A DNA stretch of 12,628 bases, from the NCBI GenBank assembly GCA_002344345.1, contig DDTL01000007.1, positions 1 through 12,628 on the forward strand, read 5' to 3'. This DNA is from Saprospiraceae bacterium UBA2365. Lineage in GTDB: Bacteria > Bacteroidota > Bacteroidia > Chitinophagales > Saprospiraceae. A program made the position numbers and the translations under genes. Positions 6,999 through 12,628 of this stretch are shown one piece after another; positions within the stretch are counted from its first letter, which is position 1, and each line of letters opens with the position of its first letter. The notes under the pieces were generated by a model, which made no database searches, was not told the origin of the DNA, and saw only the letters and a program-made list of their open reading frames with translations.

Positions 6999-8687
6999 AT
7001 GTACAAAAAATATTTACTGATCCTTTATATCTTCCTGATTTTTACCCATATGAATGCACAAATGGCTGATCTGATCATATACAACGGAAATGTTCATACG
7101 ATGGACCTCAAAGCACCCTTTGCATCCGCCATTGCCATTAAGGGAGCAAATATACTGGCAGTTGGTAATGATGCTGACATTTTACCGATGGCCAAAGAAA
7201 GTACTCAATTGCTCGATGCTGGTAAAAAATTTGTGATGCCCGGATTTATTGAAGGTCACGGACACTTTTTCAGTTTTGGCGAAGCGACGAAAATGCTCCG
7301 ACTGGAGGAAGCCAAAAGCTGGAATGACATCATTGACTCGGTGAAAACCCGGGTCAGCGGGGTGAAGCCGGGTGAATGGATCGTAGGAAGAGGCTGGCAC
7401 CAGGAAAAATGGGAAAAAGTCCCAGAAATGGTTTTTGCCGGATTTCCGTACCATGATGAGTTGAGCCGCATCTCACCAGATCATCCGGTGATGCTCAAAC
7501 ATGCTTCCGGCCACCTTGTTTTTGTGAATCAAAAAGCGATGGAGCTCTGTGGAATCGACCAAAACACAAAGGATCCTGAAGGCGGATCGATCTTCCGGGA
7601 TGAAAAAAACAGGATCACCGGTGTTTTCAATGAAAACGCCATGGATCTGATCACACAGGTTTTTGAGCAATCCAAAACAGCCGGTGAAAGCCAGGGAAAC
7701 TACTGGTTGAGTTGTGTCGAGGAAGCACAAAATCAGTGTTTGAAACACGGTGTGACCAGTTTTCATGATGCTGCATCCACGGTTGTAGAAATGCTCAGGT
7801 ATGGAAAGCTCGCTGAGAATGAAGCATTAAGTACGAGGTTGTGGGTTATGGCATATGATAATCCTGATAATTTAAGAACATATTTTGCGAAAGAAAAAGA
7901 TCAAAAAACTAACCCATATTTCAGGGTTGGAGGTGTCAAAGCCTTTATTGACGGTGCTTTGGGGTCTTACGGAGCTTTGTTCACCGAACCCTATGCTGAC
8001 AATCCTGCTGTTTCGGGTCAATTGGTCACACCTGAAAGCACATTGGAGCAACTGGCAGACATTTGCCTGGAATTTGATCGTCAACTGTGCACGCACGCCA
8101 TCGGAGACAAAGGCAACAGGATCGTTCTGGATGTGTATGCTTCCAGACTGGACGGAAAGGACCGGAGGTGGCGAATAGAGCATGCGCAACATTTAACAAA
8201 GGAAGACATTCCGAGATTTGCCCGATTGGGAATCGTGGCAGCAATGCAACCGATCCATTGTACCAGTGATGCACCTTATGTAGAGAAAAGACTTGGAAAG
8301 GAAAGAGCCGCTTCAGGTGCCTACATGTGGAGGACATTGCTGGACAGCGGAACAAAATTAAATTTTGGCACCGATACGCCCATTGAGGCGCTCGATCCGA
8401 TCAAAAATATTTTTGCCGCGGTCACACGCAAACCTTCGCCGGATGGAGCGGCATTTTATCCCGGGCAAACAGTCAGCAGGCAGGAAGCGCTTTATCTTTA
8501 CACAATGGGTAATGCCTACAGCGTTTTTGAAGAGGATATCAAAGGAAGTTTAAGCCCGGGTAAACTGGCGGATGTTGTCATTGTGGATCAGGATCTGATC
8601 GGATGTTCGGATGAGGAATTGTTCCATGCAAAGATCACGCACACCATTGTAGGCGGAATGATAAAATATCGTTTAGAAGGAGAATAA
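6999..8687 (+). CDS. secreted metal-dependent amidohydrolase, YtcJ/NfdA-like
   Basis: This is a member of the amidohydrolase superfamily (Amidohydro_3 type), enzymes that hydrolyse amide or related bonds with one or two metal ions. The substrate cannot be told from the sequence. The 562-residue product has an N-terminal signal peptide (1-20, cleavage probably after FTHMNA), so it should act in the periplasm. The N-terminal beta-sandwich strand ADLIIYNGNVHTMD (23-36) leads to the metal motif PGFIEGHGHFF (81-91; His87, His89). The other expected ligands are present: Lys314 in VKAFIDGALGS (candidate carboxylated lysine), His366 in THAIGDKGN, His395 in IEHAQH and Asp459 in FGTDTPIE. The C-terminal GSLSPGKLADVVIVDQD (516-532) is the usual closing strand. 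The gene is divergent from argS and is followed 32 bp later by a small gene that is probably co-transcribed. No residue needed for catalysis looks lost. Confidence 0.9.
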   Translation: MYKKYLLILYIFLIFTHMNAQMADLIIYNGNVHTMDLKAPFASAIAIKGANILAVGNDADILPMAKESTQLLDAGKKFVMPGFIEGHGHFFSFGEATKMLRLEEAKSWNDIIDSVKTRVSGVKPGEWIVGRGWHQEKWEKVPEMVFAGFPYHDELSRISPDHPVMLKHASGHLVFVNQKAMELCGIDQNTKDPEGGSIFRDEKNRITGVFNENAMDLITQVFEQSKTAGESQGNYWLSCVEEAQNQCLKHGVTSFHDAASTVVEMLRYGKLAENEALSTRLWVMAYDNPDNLRTYFAKEKDQKTNPYFRVGGVKAFIDGALGSYGALFTEPYADNPAVSGQLVTPESTLEQLADICLEFDRQLCTHAIGDKGNRIVLDVYASRLDGKDRRWRIEHAQHLTKEDIPRFARLGIVAAMQPIHCTSDAPYVEKRLGKERAASGAYMWRTLLDSGTKLNFGTDTPIEALDPIKNIFAAVTRKPSPDGAAFYPGQTVSRQEALYLYTMGNAYSVFEEDIKGSLSPGKLADVVIVDQDLIGCSDEELFHAKITHTIVGGMIKYRLEGE

Positions 8688-8719
8688 AGAATTTTGGCAG
8701 ATTTACGTGCAGACCGGTC

Positions 8720-9034
8720 ATGAAATACGATTATACAGGAACTTTAAAAATTCTTGTGGATAAAGCCTTGAATGGTGATCCAGCAGACGTAGATGATATT
8801 ATGTCTGAACTGACCTATGAAGCAGACCTGGTTATGACCCGCAAAATTGACTTTGCCCTTAGCCTGGTTACAACGGATCGAGGCATTGAAAGGATCAAAC
8901 ATTACCTTTTCAACGGAACTTTGATCCAAAGGAATTATGCCTGCCTGTACCTCAACCGGATTGATGAATGGGAGCCTGTAAAAGAAGCATTCAAGCAAGG
9001 ATTGATTGATGAAATCCAGGCGTATGCCAGGTGA
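8720..9034 (+). CDS. small conserved-type helical protein of unknown function
   Basis: I do not recognise a function. The 104-residue product has no signal peptide or membrane segment and appears all-helical. A charged N-terminal half (1-55) is followed by a striking segment, GIERIKHYLFNGTLIQRNYACLYLNRI (55-81), then VKEAFKQGLIDEIQAYAR at the C-terminus. The alternation of hydrophobic and charged residues resembles one or two HEAT/ARM-like helix pairs, but this is only an impression. It lies 32 bp after the amidohydrolase stop on the same strand with no terminator between, so a shared transcript is likely. The product should stay in the cytoplasm while the upstream enzyme is exported, so a direct partnership is not implied. 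The coding call rests on the intact frame and ordered amino-acid pattern. Confidence 0.78.
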   Translation: MKYDYTGTLKILVDKALNGDPADVDDIMSELTYEADLVMTRKIDFALSLVTTDRGIERIKHYLFNGTLIQRNYACLYLNRIDEWEPVKEAFKQGLIDEIQAYAR

Positions 9035-9095
9035 TACGGATACTCTTAAAAATTCTTGTCCATTATAAGAAAATCAGTCGTTTAAGCGACACTTA

Positions 9096-9138
9096 GTTTA
9101 GATATAAAAAGAATATTTTTTAATATTTGATTCTAAAC
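9096..9138. repeat. 7-bp inverted repeat upstream of the lipoprotein/barrel gene
   Basis: GTTTAGA (9096-9102) and TCTAAAC (9132-9138) are perfect inverted copies separated by 29 AT-rich bases, just upstream of the proposed -7 element at 9140. It could be a regulator site or an AT-rich cruciform; chance is possible. Confidence 0.25.
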
Positions 9139-9139
9139 A

Positions 9140-9147
9140 TATATTTG
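9140..9147 (+). promoter_or_regulatory. candidate -7 promoter box for the lipoprotein/barrel gene
   Basis: TATATTTG matches TAnnTTTG exactly and lies 48 bp before the ATG, implying a leader of roughly 40 nt. No TTG lies at the expected -33 distance, so the promoter would be half-consensus and possibly activator dependent. Confidence 0.4.
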
Positions 9148-9172
9148 TTTGATCATGTATTAAATATCAAAC
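9147..9172. promoter_or_regulatory. inverted repeat over the predicted transcription start, candidate operator
   Basis: GTTTGAT (9147-9153) and ATCAAAC (9166-9172) are perfect 7-bp inverted copies with a 12-nt gap. The left arm overlaps the end of the -7 box and the element spans the likely start site, a classic repressor position. In RNA only part of it would be transcribed. Confidence 0.35.
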
Positions 9173-9195
9173 TATTAATTTAAAATAACCGCAAC

Positions 9196-9912
9196 ATGAA
9201 TGATCAAATAAAATATGGAATTTTCCTGATTTTATTACTTGCTTCCTGCAGTCCGAAATATTACAGTCCCAACACCCAAAATGTTCCATTGATCACTCAA
9301 AAAGCTGAGACGAATTTGACGTTGGCAGGCAACAGCAACCAGATTGAGTTTCAGGGTGCTTATGGTGTGTCAGATGCTGTTTCTGTCATGCTGAACGGAG
9401 GCCTTTTCATTCCGGCTGAACTGGATAACGGAAATGGTGGTTCAGGCAGATTTATAGAACTGGGTGGCGGCTATTTCAGGAAAATTCAGGACCATTGGGC
9501 ATTTGAAAGTTACGTGCTAATGGGTTTCGGCGGTTTTGAAAATCATTTACCATCCACCATTGCTGCCAATCCGACGACCACAGGTGATATTGCAGGTGAT
9601 GTATTCAGGATCGGGATTCAACCAGCTTTTGGATATAAATCAAAGTATTTGGATGCAGCTGTGTCTTCCAGAATAGTCAATTTATCCTATAAAAACATCC
9701 ATGGAGATCTGATTTTTGAACAGGTGGATCAGGCCGCATATCTTCAGGAACATGCGAATTACTGGCTATTTGAACCTGCATTTACCTTCAGGGCGGGTTT
9801 TGAAAAATTTAAGGTTCAGCTTCAATATGTTTACAGCATCAACGCAAGTGATCCTGATTTCAGACAGGATAAAACCAATCTTACCTTAGGGCTTAACTTC
9901 AATTTCGATTAG
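9196..9912 (+). CDS. putative outer-membrane lipoprotein with beta-barrel-like domain
   Basis: The specific role is unknown. The 238-residue product has a short hydrophobic segment and lipobox LLASC (Cys18), then the linker SPKYYSPNTQNVPLI (19-33), a form often seen in small Bacteroidota envelope proteins. The remainder alternates hydrophobic and polar residues in strand-length stretches: TNLTLAGN (39-46), IEFQGAYGVS (50-59), AVSVMLNGGLFI (61-72), RFIELGGGYFRKI (85-97), WAFESYVLMGFGGFE (101-115), FRIGIQPAFGYKS (137-149), LDAAVSSRIVNLSYK (152-166), LFEPAFTFRAGF (191-202), FKVQLQYVYSIN (205-216) and TNLTLGLNFNF (227-237). About eight to ten strands with an aromatic end suggest a small OMP-type barrel, unusually with a lipid anchor. 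It stands alone, with its own promoter-like region and a weak terminator after it. The start fits the signal peptide. Confidence 0.8.
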   Translation: MNDQIKYGIFLILLLASCSPKYYSPNTQNVPLITQKAETNLTLAGNSNQIEFQGAYGVSDAVSVMLNGGLFIPAELDNGNGGSGRFIELGGGYFRKIQDHWAFESYVLMGFGGFENHLPSTIAANPTTTGDIAGDVFRIGIQPAFGYKSKYLDAAVSSRIVNLSYKNIHGDLIFEQVDQAAYLQEHANYWLFEPAFTFRAGFEKFKVQLQYVYSINASDPDFRQDKTNLTLGLNFNFD

Positions 9913-9913
9913 A

Positions 9914-9950
9914 TTTTTGCCGGGCAAAACTGCATTTTTTCCCGTAAAAA
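9914..9950 (+). terminator. possible weak terminator hairpin
   Basis: Two overlapping hairpins can form 1 nt after the stop codon: TTTTTGC-CGG-GCAAAA followed by a T6 run (9935-9940), or CGGG (9921-9924) with CCCG (9941-9944) extended by flanking T and A runs. Either could halt transcription of the lipoprotein gene, but the stems are short and not GC-rich. Confidence 0.35.
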
Positions 9951-10011
9951 CCAAATTCAATTATTTGAATATCCAACAGTTGAACATGTTGTTTGCTGAA
10001 TACCGGTATTA

Positions 10012-10027
10012 ACAGCTAAACAGCTAA
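10012..10027 (+). repeat. 8-bp tandem direct repeat
   Basis: AACAGCTA is repeated twice back to back and ends inside the CTAACCTGG sequence that opens the first palindromic element. It could mark a junction or a slippage product. Confidence 0.4.
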
Positions 10028-10174
10028 CCTGGGTGAGCCAGAACAAAAGAGGAAATAGATTTAAGAACCCCCCAACACGGGCAAGCTCAACGGGCAAGCA
10101 AGGGAACACCAATTAACGATTTCAGATCTGGTATTCTATTCGAAAATCAAAAATCGTTAATCCGGGTTCCTTGC
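10024..10174 (+). repeat. palindromic intergenic element, copy A
   Basis: Opens with CTAACCTGG, as copy B does. Its right half folds into a 77-bp hairpin: the left arm (10098-10122) and right arm (10151-10174) include the perfect 11-bp pair ATTAACGATTT/AAATCGTTAAT and an outer GCAAGG.AAC/GTTCCTTGC pair with a one-base bulge and a short mismatch loop. The segments CGGGCAAGCAAG and AGATCTGG reappear in copy B with small changes. No open frame or transposase is present. It may be a REP- or MITE-like element, or a decayed duplication. Confidence 0.7.
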
Positions 10175-10214
10175 AAAATTAATTTTGAATCAAATAGCTT
10201 TAAAATAACTACCC

Positions 10215-10277
10215 AAAATCTGTAGTACACAAATTGAAAATATAAATTGCTCAAAAAGCAGTGAATGAATCATTTAC
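10215..10277 (+). repeat. 63-bp dispersed repeat, copy C
   Basis: It aligns without gaps to 10611-10673 at 46 of 63 positions by eye. Both begin AAAATCTGTAGT and both end near ATGAATCATNTAC. Several differences are C/T or A/G transitions. It lies between copy A of the palindromic element and the 21-bp array. Confidence 0.7.
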
Positions 10278-10325
10278 ATATTAATCCGAGCAAAAATAAA
10301 CAATTTTTTTGCTTTTATTTCCTTC

Positions 10326-10499
10326 AAACTGAACTTCTGCCCAGGCAAGGTACATTACTCCAAAGGTAAGTTTAACTACTGCATGAGCAAGTTGAACTAC
10401 TGCATTAACGAGTTGAACTACTGCGTTGACGAGTTGAACTACTGCATTAACGAGTTAAACTACAAAGTGAGCAAGTTGAACTACTGCATAAGCGAGTAA
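10326..10499 (+). repeat. 21-bp tandem array, eight copies, open as a heptapeptide repeat
   Basis: Eight units of exactly 21 bp start at 10326, 10347, 10368, 10389, 10410, 10431, 10452 and 10473, then GAG TAA. In this plus-strand frame every unit is free of stops and reads K/E-L-N-Y-C-I-N/S with conservative changes. The first two units are degenerate (KLNFCPG, KVHYSKG) but keep the register. The frame is open from 10269, yet the only ATG is at 10383 in the third unit, which would give a 38-residue peptide with no leader signal. The opposite strand also reads periodically (VVQLVNA) with one stop in the seventh unit. It is most simply a minisatellite; whether a peptide is made is unknown. There are no spacers, so it is not a CRISPR array. 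Confidence 0.85.
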
Positions 10500-10529
10500 A
10501 TCTTCTGTTCATTCGGATATTTAAATAAA

Positions 10530-10569
10530 ATCCGAGATCATCCGTCAAATCCGCGTCATCCATGTTCCC
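10530..10569 (+). repeat. short ATCC-type tandem repeat
   Basis: Four successive units, ATCCGAGATC, ATCCGTCAA, ATCCGCGTC and ATCCATGTTCCC, start at 10530, 10540, 10549 and 10558. The preceding TCGGAT (10513-10518) can pair with ATCCGA (10530-10535). This is a degenerate 9-10 bp repeat of unknown role between the 21-bp array and copy D. Confidence 0.55.
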
Positions 10570-10610
10570 ATCAAAATCTATATGAATCCAATGATCAGAA
10601 GAGTTTTGTA

Positions 10611-10673
10611 AAAATCTGTAGTATATAAACCGAAATTCCGAATCATTCAAAATATTGTAAATGAATCATATAC
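10611..10673 (+). repeat. 63-bp dispersed repeat, copy D
   Basis: Second, same-orientation copy of the element at 10215-10277, about 73% identical without gaps. It directly abuts the opening CTAACCTGG of palindromic copy B. Confidence 0.7.
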
Positions 10674-10830
10674 CTAACCTGGACGCGCAAGAACCAAAGA
10701 CAAAATTGATTTAAGATCCCAAAGACGCTTCGCTATCGGGTAAACTCATATACGGGCAGGCAAGAAACACGATTAATGAGTTAAGATCTGGAATGTTTAT
10801 CCAAAATCTTTAATCCTTGTACGCCCGTTG
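10674..10830 (+). repeat. palindromic intergenic element, copy B
   Basis: It shares with copy A the opening CTAACCTGG, a GATTTAAGA segment, CGGGCA.GCAAG, AACAC...ATTAA and AGATCTGG in the same order. Its right half can also fold: CGGGC (10753-10757) with GCCCG (10823-10827), CAAG with CTTG, and GATTAA with TTAATC, giving a 75-bp hairpin close in size to that of copy A. Divergence from A is substantial, so the duplication is old or the family is loosely conserved. Confidence 0.65.
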
Positions 10831-11100
10831 GATTTACATCCCGGGTGGTTCGATATTCTGTCATTTTGCAGACAATTTTGAGATATCGATGTTTAAGACA
10901 GATGCTCCACCGGAAAAACAATCAGAGCCAAAATCTTAAACAGACCCGATGATCAAAAAACAGTTACACGCGAAATCCAAAATCATTTTACCTTTTTAGT
11001 GAAGTTCTGTTTTGCATCATCGCGAAACAGGCAACTTGTTGTATAGTTTTTGTAGCAAAATGCCACAAAGATCAATCTCTTAGAATAAACATTTTATTTT

Positions 11101-12183
11101 TCAATCCTTAATGCAACGAACTGATGCTCCGTCTGCCCGCACAAGGGGTGGTAAGCCCATATTCGCTGTACTAAAGTCAAAAACGAGGTAGCGAGACTGA
11201 AAACCATGAACTGTGCTGCTCCAATAAATACCGTTCGTCCCGACTTCGTAAAATACACCGACATCATAGCTGCGAAAGCCCCCCATTGGTAATTTGAGTG
11301 AGGAGGCAAAAGCGCCTGCAGCATTGTTGGATGACCATGTGAGTCTTTCCTGCTCCCATTCTGCAGCAGTAGGTATGCGATATCCCGAGGGACAGGGATT
11401 GTTTTCCGCAGCAGTCCCTGACCACATATGGGTTTCGACAACACTCAACCAATTAAAATTGCCTGTTATAAATAAACCGTTATTGGTAAAATAATTGCTT
11501 GCCTGACTTGAAGTAGTGCCGGAAGTTCTGATCTGATGCCCATCTGCATTGCGCCCCCACTGATAAAGGTCACCATAACCGGCAGCATCTGTTGAACTGG
11601 TAGCCACTTGCGACGCACCCAGATTCCGATCCAGCCATATTTTGCCGGTTGCAGGACTGACTACCGTTCCGTAATTCCCAGTGTTGCCTGACGTCATCGC
11701 TTGCCAGGCTCCATTGATGTACTGATGCAAACCTTTTACTGAACAATCTGTACAGGAGATCATCAAGCCATCTGCCGGCGATGCGATGGCATCTCTCTGT
11801 GATTTGGTCATACGTGGTGGCAAAAATCCCTTTGTGGTGGATGTGACATCCAGCTCTGCAGATGCATGAGGGGCCAAAACTCCGACCCCTACACTACCGC
11901 CAAGTGGCTGGAGCGAGAGAATATCTGTTGACACTCCATTGAATCCCGACTGTATCCACGCAGCATAAGAAGGATATCCTGACTTACCAAAATCGACGCC
12001 CTCATTTTCACCTATTCCGATTCTCAATATTCCTGTGGATGTCGCTCCCGGAATCGTTGGATTACTGTATGTCCCTACTGTTGTAAACTTGCTTGGAGGT
12101 GTGGAGGTTCCCACACCTACATTTTGTGCGTATGCTATGACACTAAAAAACAGCATACAAGCAATAAAAAATTGTTGTTTCAT
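11101..12183 (-). CDS. secreted FISUMP-domain protein
   Basis: The exact role is unknown; such proteins are exported to the cell surface or outside. The 360-residue product has a signal peptide (1-19, MKQQFF...AYA, then QNVGVGT). The N-terminal part (20-165) resembles the stalk-like head regions of Bacteroidota surface proteins: VGVGT (22-26), a second VGVGV (98-102), SAELDVTSTTKGFLPPRMT (108-126), QRDAI, then a CTDC pair (144-147) and YINGAW (155-160). The C-terminal FISUMP (Fib_succ_major) domain spans about 171-358, with GKIWLDRNLGA (180-190), DLYQWGRNADG (205-215), NNPCPSGYRIPTAAEWE (261-277), YWSSTV (320-325) and the terminal ASVRCIKD. Cys264 and Cys357 could form the domain disulphide. 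No Por-type C-terminal sorting domain is visible. It is not in an operon, and the neighbouring DNA is repeat-rich. Confidence 0.88.
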   Translation of the reverse strand: MKQQFFIACMLFFSVIAYAQNVGVGTSTPPSKFTTVGTYSNPTIPGATSTGILRIGIGENEGVDFGKSGYPSYAAWIQSGFNGVSTDILSLQPLGGSVGVGVLAPHASAELDVTSTTKGFLPPRMTKSQRDAIASPADGLMISCTDCSVKGLHQYINGAWQAMTSGNTGNYGTVVSPATGKIWLDRNLGASQVATSSTDAAGYGDLYQWGRNADGHQIRTSGTTSSQASNYFTNNGLFITGNFNWLSVVETHMWSGTAAENNPCPSGYRIPTAAEWEQERLTWSSNNAAGAFASSLKLPMGGFRSYDVGVFYEVGTNGIYWSSTVHGFQSRYLVFDFSTANMGLPPLVRADGASVRCIKD

Positions 12184-12628
12184 GGTTTTTTGAATTTAAT
12201 ATTTAAAGAATTGTGTATTTTATAAATTATATCGCTTAACCTTAAAAAGAATCAATTTTGATATAATGGTTATAAACGTTGAATGGTCCGGTTAAAAAAA
12301 ATAAAACTTCATTCCTTGCTATTTCTAATAGAACTCTTAGCTGACGAGCAGGTATATAAGCAGAAAATGTTTCAGGAATCCGATCCGGCTTGGTACGGAT
12401 TTGTCCTGCTGGTTATACATCATCAGGGAATTAAAATAAAAATATTTTTGTTTTTTTAATTAAATTTCTTTAAAATTCTGGTATCGACCCATTATTTTAA
12501 ATGTCTGATACTAATCTGAAATTCCACCCAAATCTTTTTTTGCACCTTATTGACTTTCTATCGGGCCTCTGCTTACTAATTCTCCCCGGAAAAAGTATTA
12601 TAAACTTAACCCAACTTGCAAATATTTT
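12184..12628. other. AT-rich flank upstream of the FISUMP gene, possible structured segment
   Basis: No gene is seen. No clear TAnnTTTG promoter could be placed for the FISUMP gene. A GC-richer patch at 12347-12427 holds nested complementary segments: AGCAGG (12347-12352) with CCTGCT (12405-12410), and AATCCG (12377-12382) with CGGATT (12396-12401). CAGG at 12373 and 12424 can compete for the same CCTG. To its right is an A/T hairpin (12429-12461) with AATTAAA/TTTAATT arms and a T-run. The patch could belong to a leader or to the end of a gene outside the window. Confidence 0.4.

Larger units (their letters stand above)
9913..11100. other. gene-free repeat island
   Basis: About 1.2 kb between the plus-strand lipoprotein gene and the end of the minus-strand FISUMP gene. 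No open frame has recognisable coding features. It contains the repeats listed separately (palindromic pair, 63-bp pair, ATCC array, 21-bp array). Near its right end are simple hairpins at 10850-10889 (TCGATAT/ATATCGA), 11007-11030 (CTGTTTTGC pairing 8 of 9 with GCGAAACAG) and 11049-11069 (TTTGTAGC/GCCACAAA, 7 of 8). None is followed by a T-run on either strand. Confidence 0.75.

Noticed and set aside
10326..10499. CRISPR array
   Set aside because: The 21-bp units are contiguous with no spacers, and no cas genes are present.
10447..10650. 67-codon open frame on the minus strand running through the repeat island
   Set aside because: It is made of the antisense of the 21-bp and ATCC repeats plus copy D, in a frame different from the heptapeptide frame and the VVQLVNA frame, with no coding features.
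11007..11069. Two hairpins (11007-11030, 11049-11069) as the terminator of the FISUMP gene
   Set aside because: Stems are reasonable but neither is followed by a T-run on the minus strand.

Overview
The window looks like a chromosomal segment from a member of the Bacteroidota. Several things point there. Promoter-like sequences match the TAnnTTTG -7 box and TTG -33 box of that phylum. Start codons lack Shine-Dalgarno sequences and have A/T-rich leaders. Two short lipoproteins and a FISUMP-domain protein are of types common in that phylum. Intergenic DNA is AT-rich and genes are of moderate GC. A genus cannot be named; uncultured Saprospirae/Chitinophagia-like lineages would fit.

Layout from left to right: (1) 1-460 is AT-rich and has no convincing gene. 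(2) 461-1949, minus strand, is a compact pyrR-pyrB pair separated by 1 nt. Its promoter lies so close to pyrR that the transcript should be nearly leaderless, and an 18-bp perfect palindrome occupies most of the promoter spacer. (3) 2137-2964, plus strand, is an uncharacterised lipoprotein with a repeated DFGDG motif, followed by a strong bidirectional terminator. (4) 6824-3217, minus strand, holds argS followed by glnS, probably one transcription unit. (5) 6999-9034, plus strand, holds a secreted metal-dependent amidohydrolase of the YtcJ/NfdA type and a 104-residue protein of unknown function. (6) 9196-9912 encodes a lipoprotein with a beta-barrel-like body. (7) 9913-11100 is a 1.2-kb gene-free island of degenerate repeats: two copies of a palindromic ~150-bp element, two copies of a 63-bp element, a 9-10 bp ATCC array, and an eight-copy 21-bp tandem array that stays open in one frame as a heptapeptide repeat. 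(8) 12183-11101, minus strand, is a secreted FISUMP-domain protein. (9) 12184-12628 is AT-rich flank with a possible structured region.

Most genes are housekeeping (pyrimidine synthesis and tRNA charging) mixed with envelope proteins of unknown role. No mobile element, CRISPR array, tRNA or rRNA was seen. The most unusual parts are the repeat island and the palindrome-in-promoter arrangement at pyrR.
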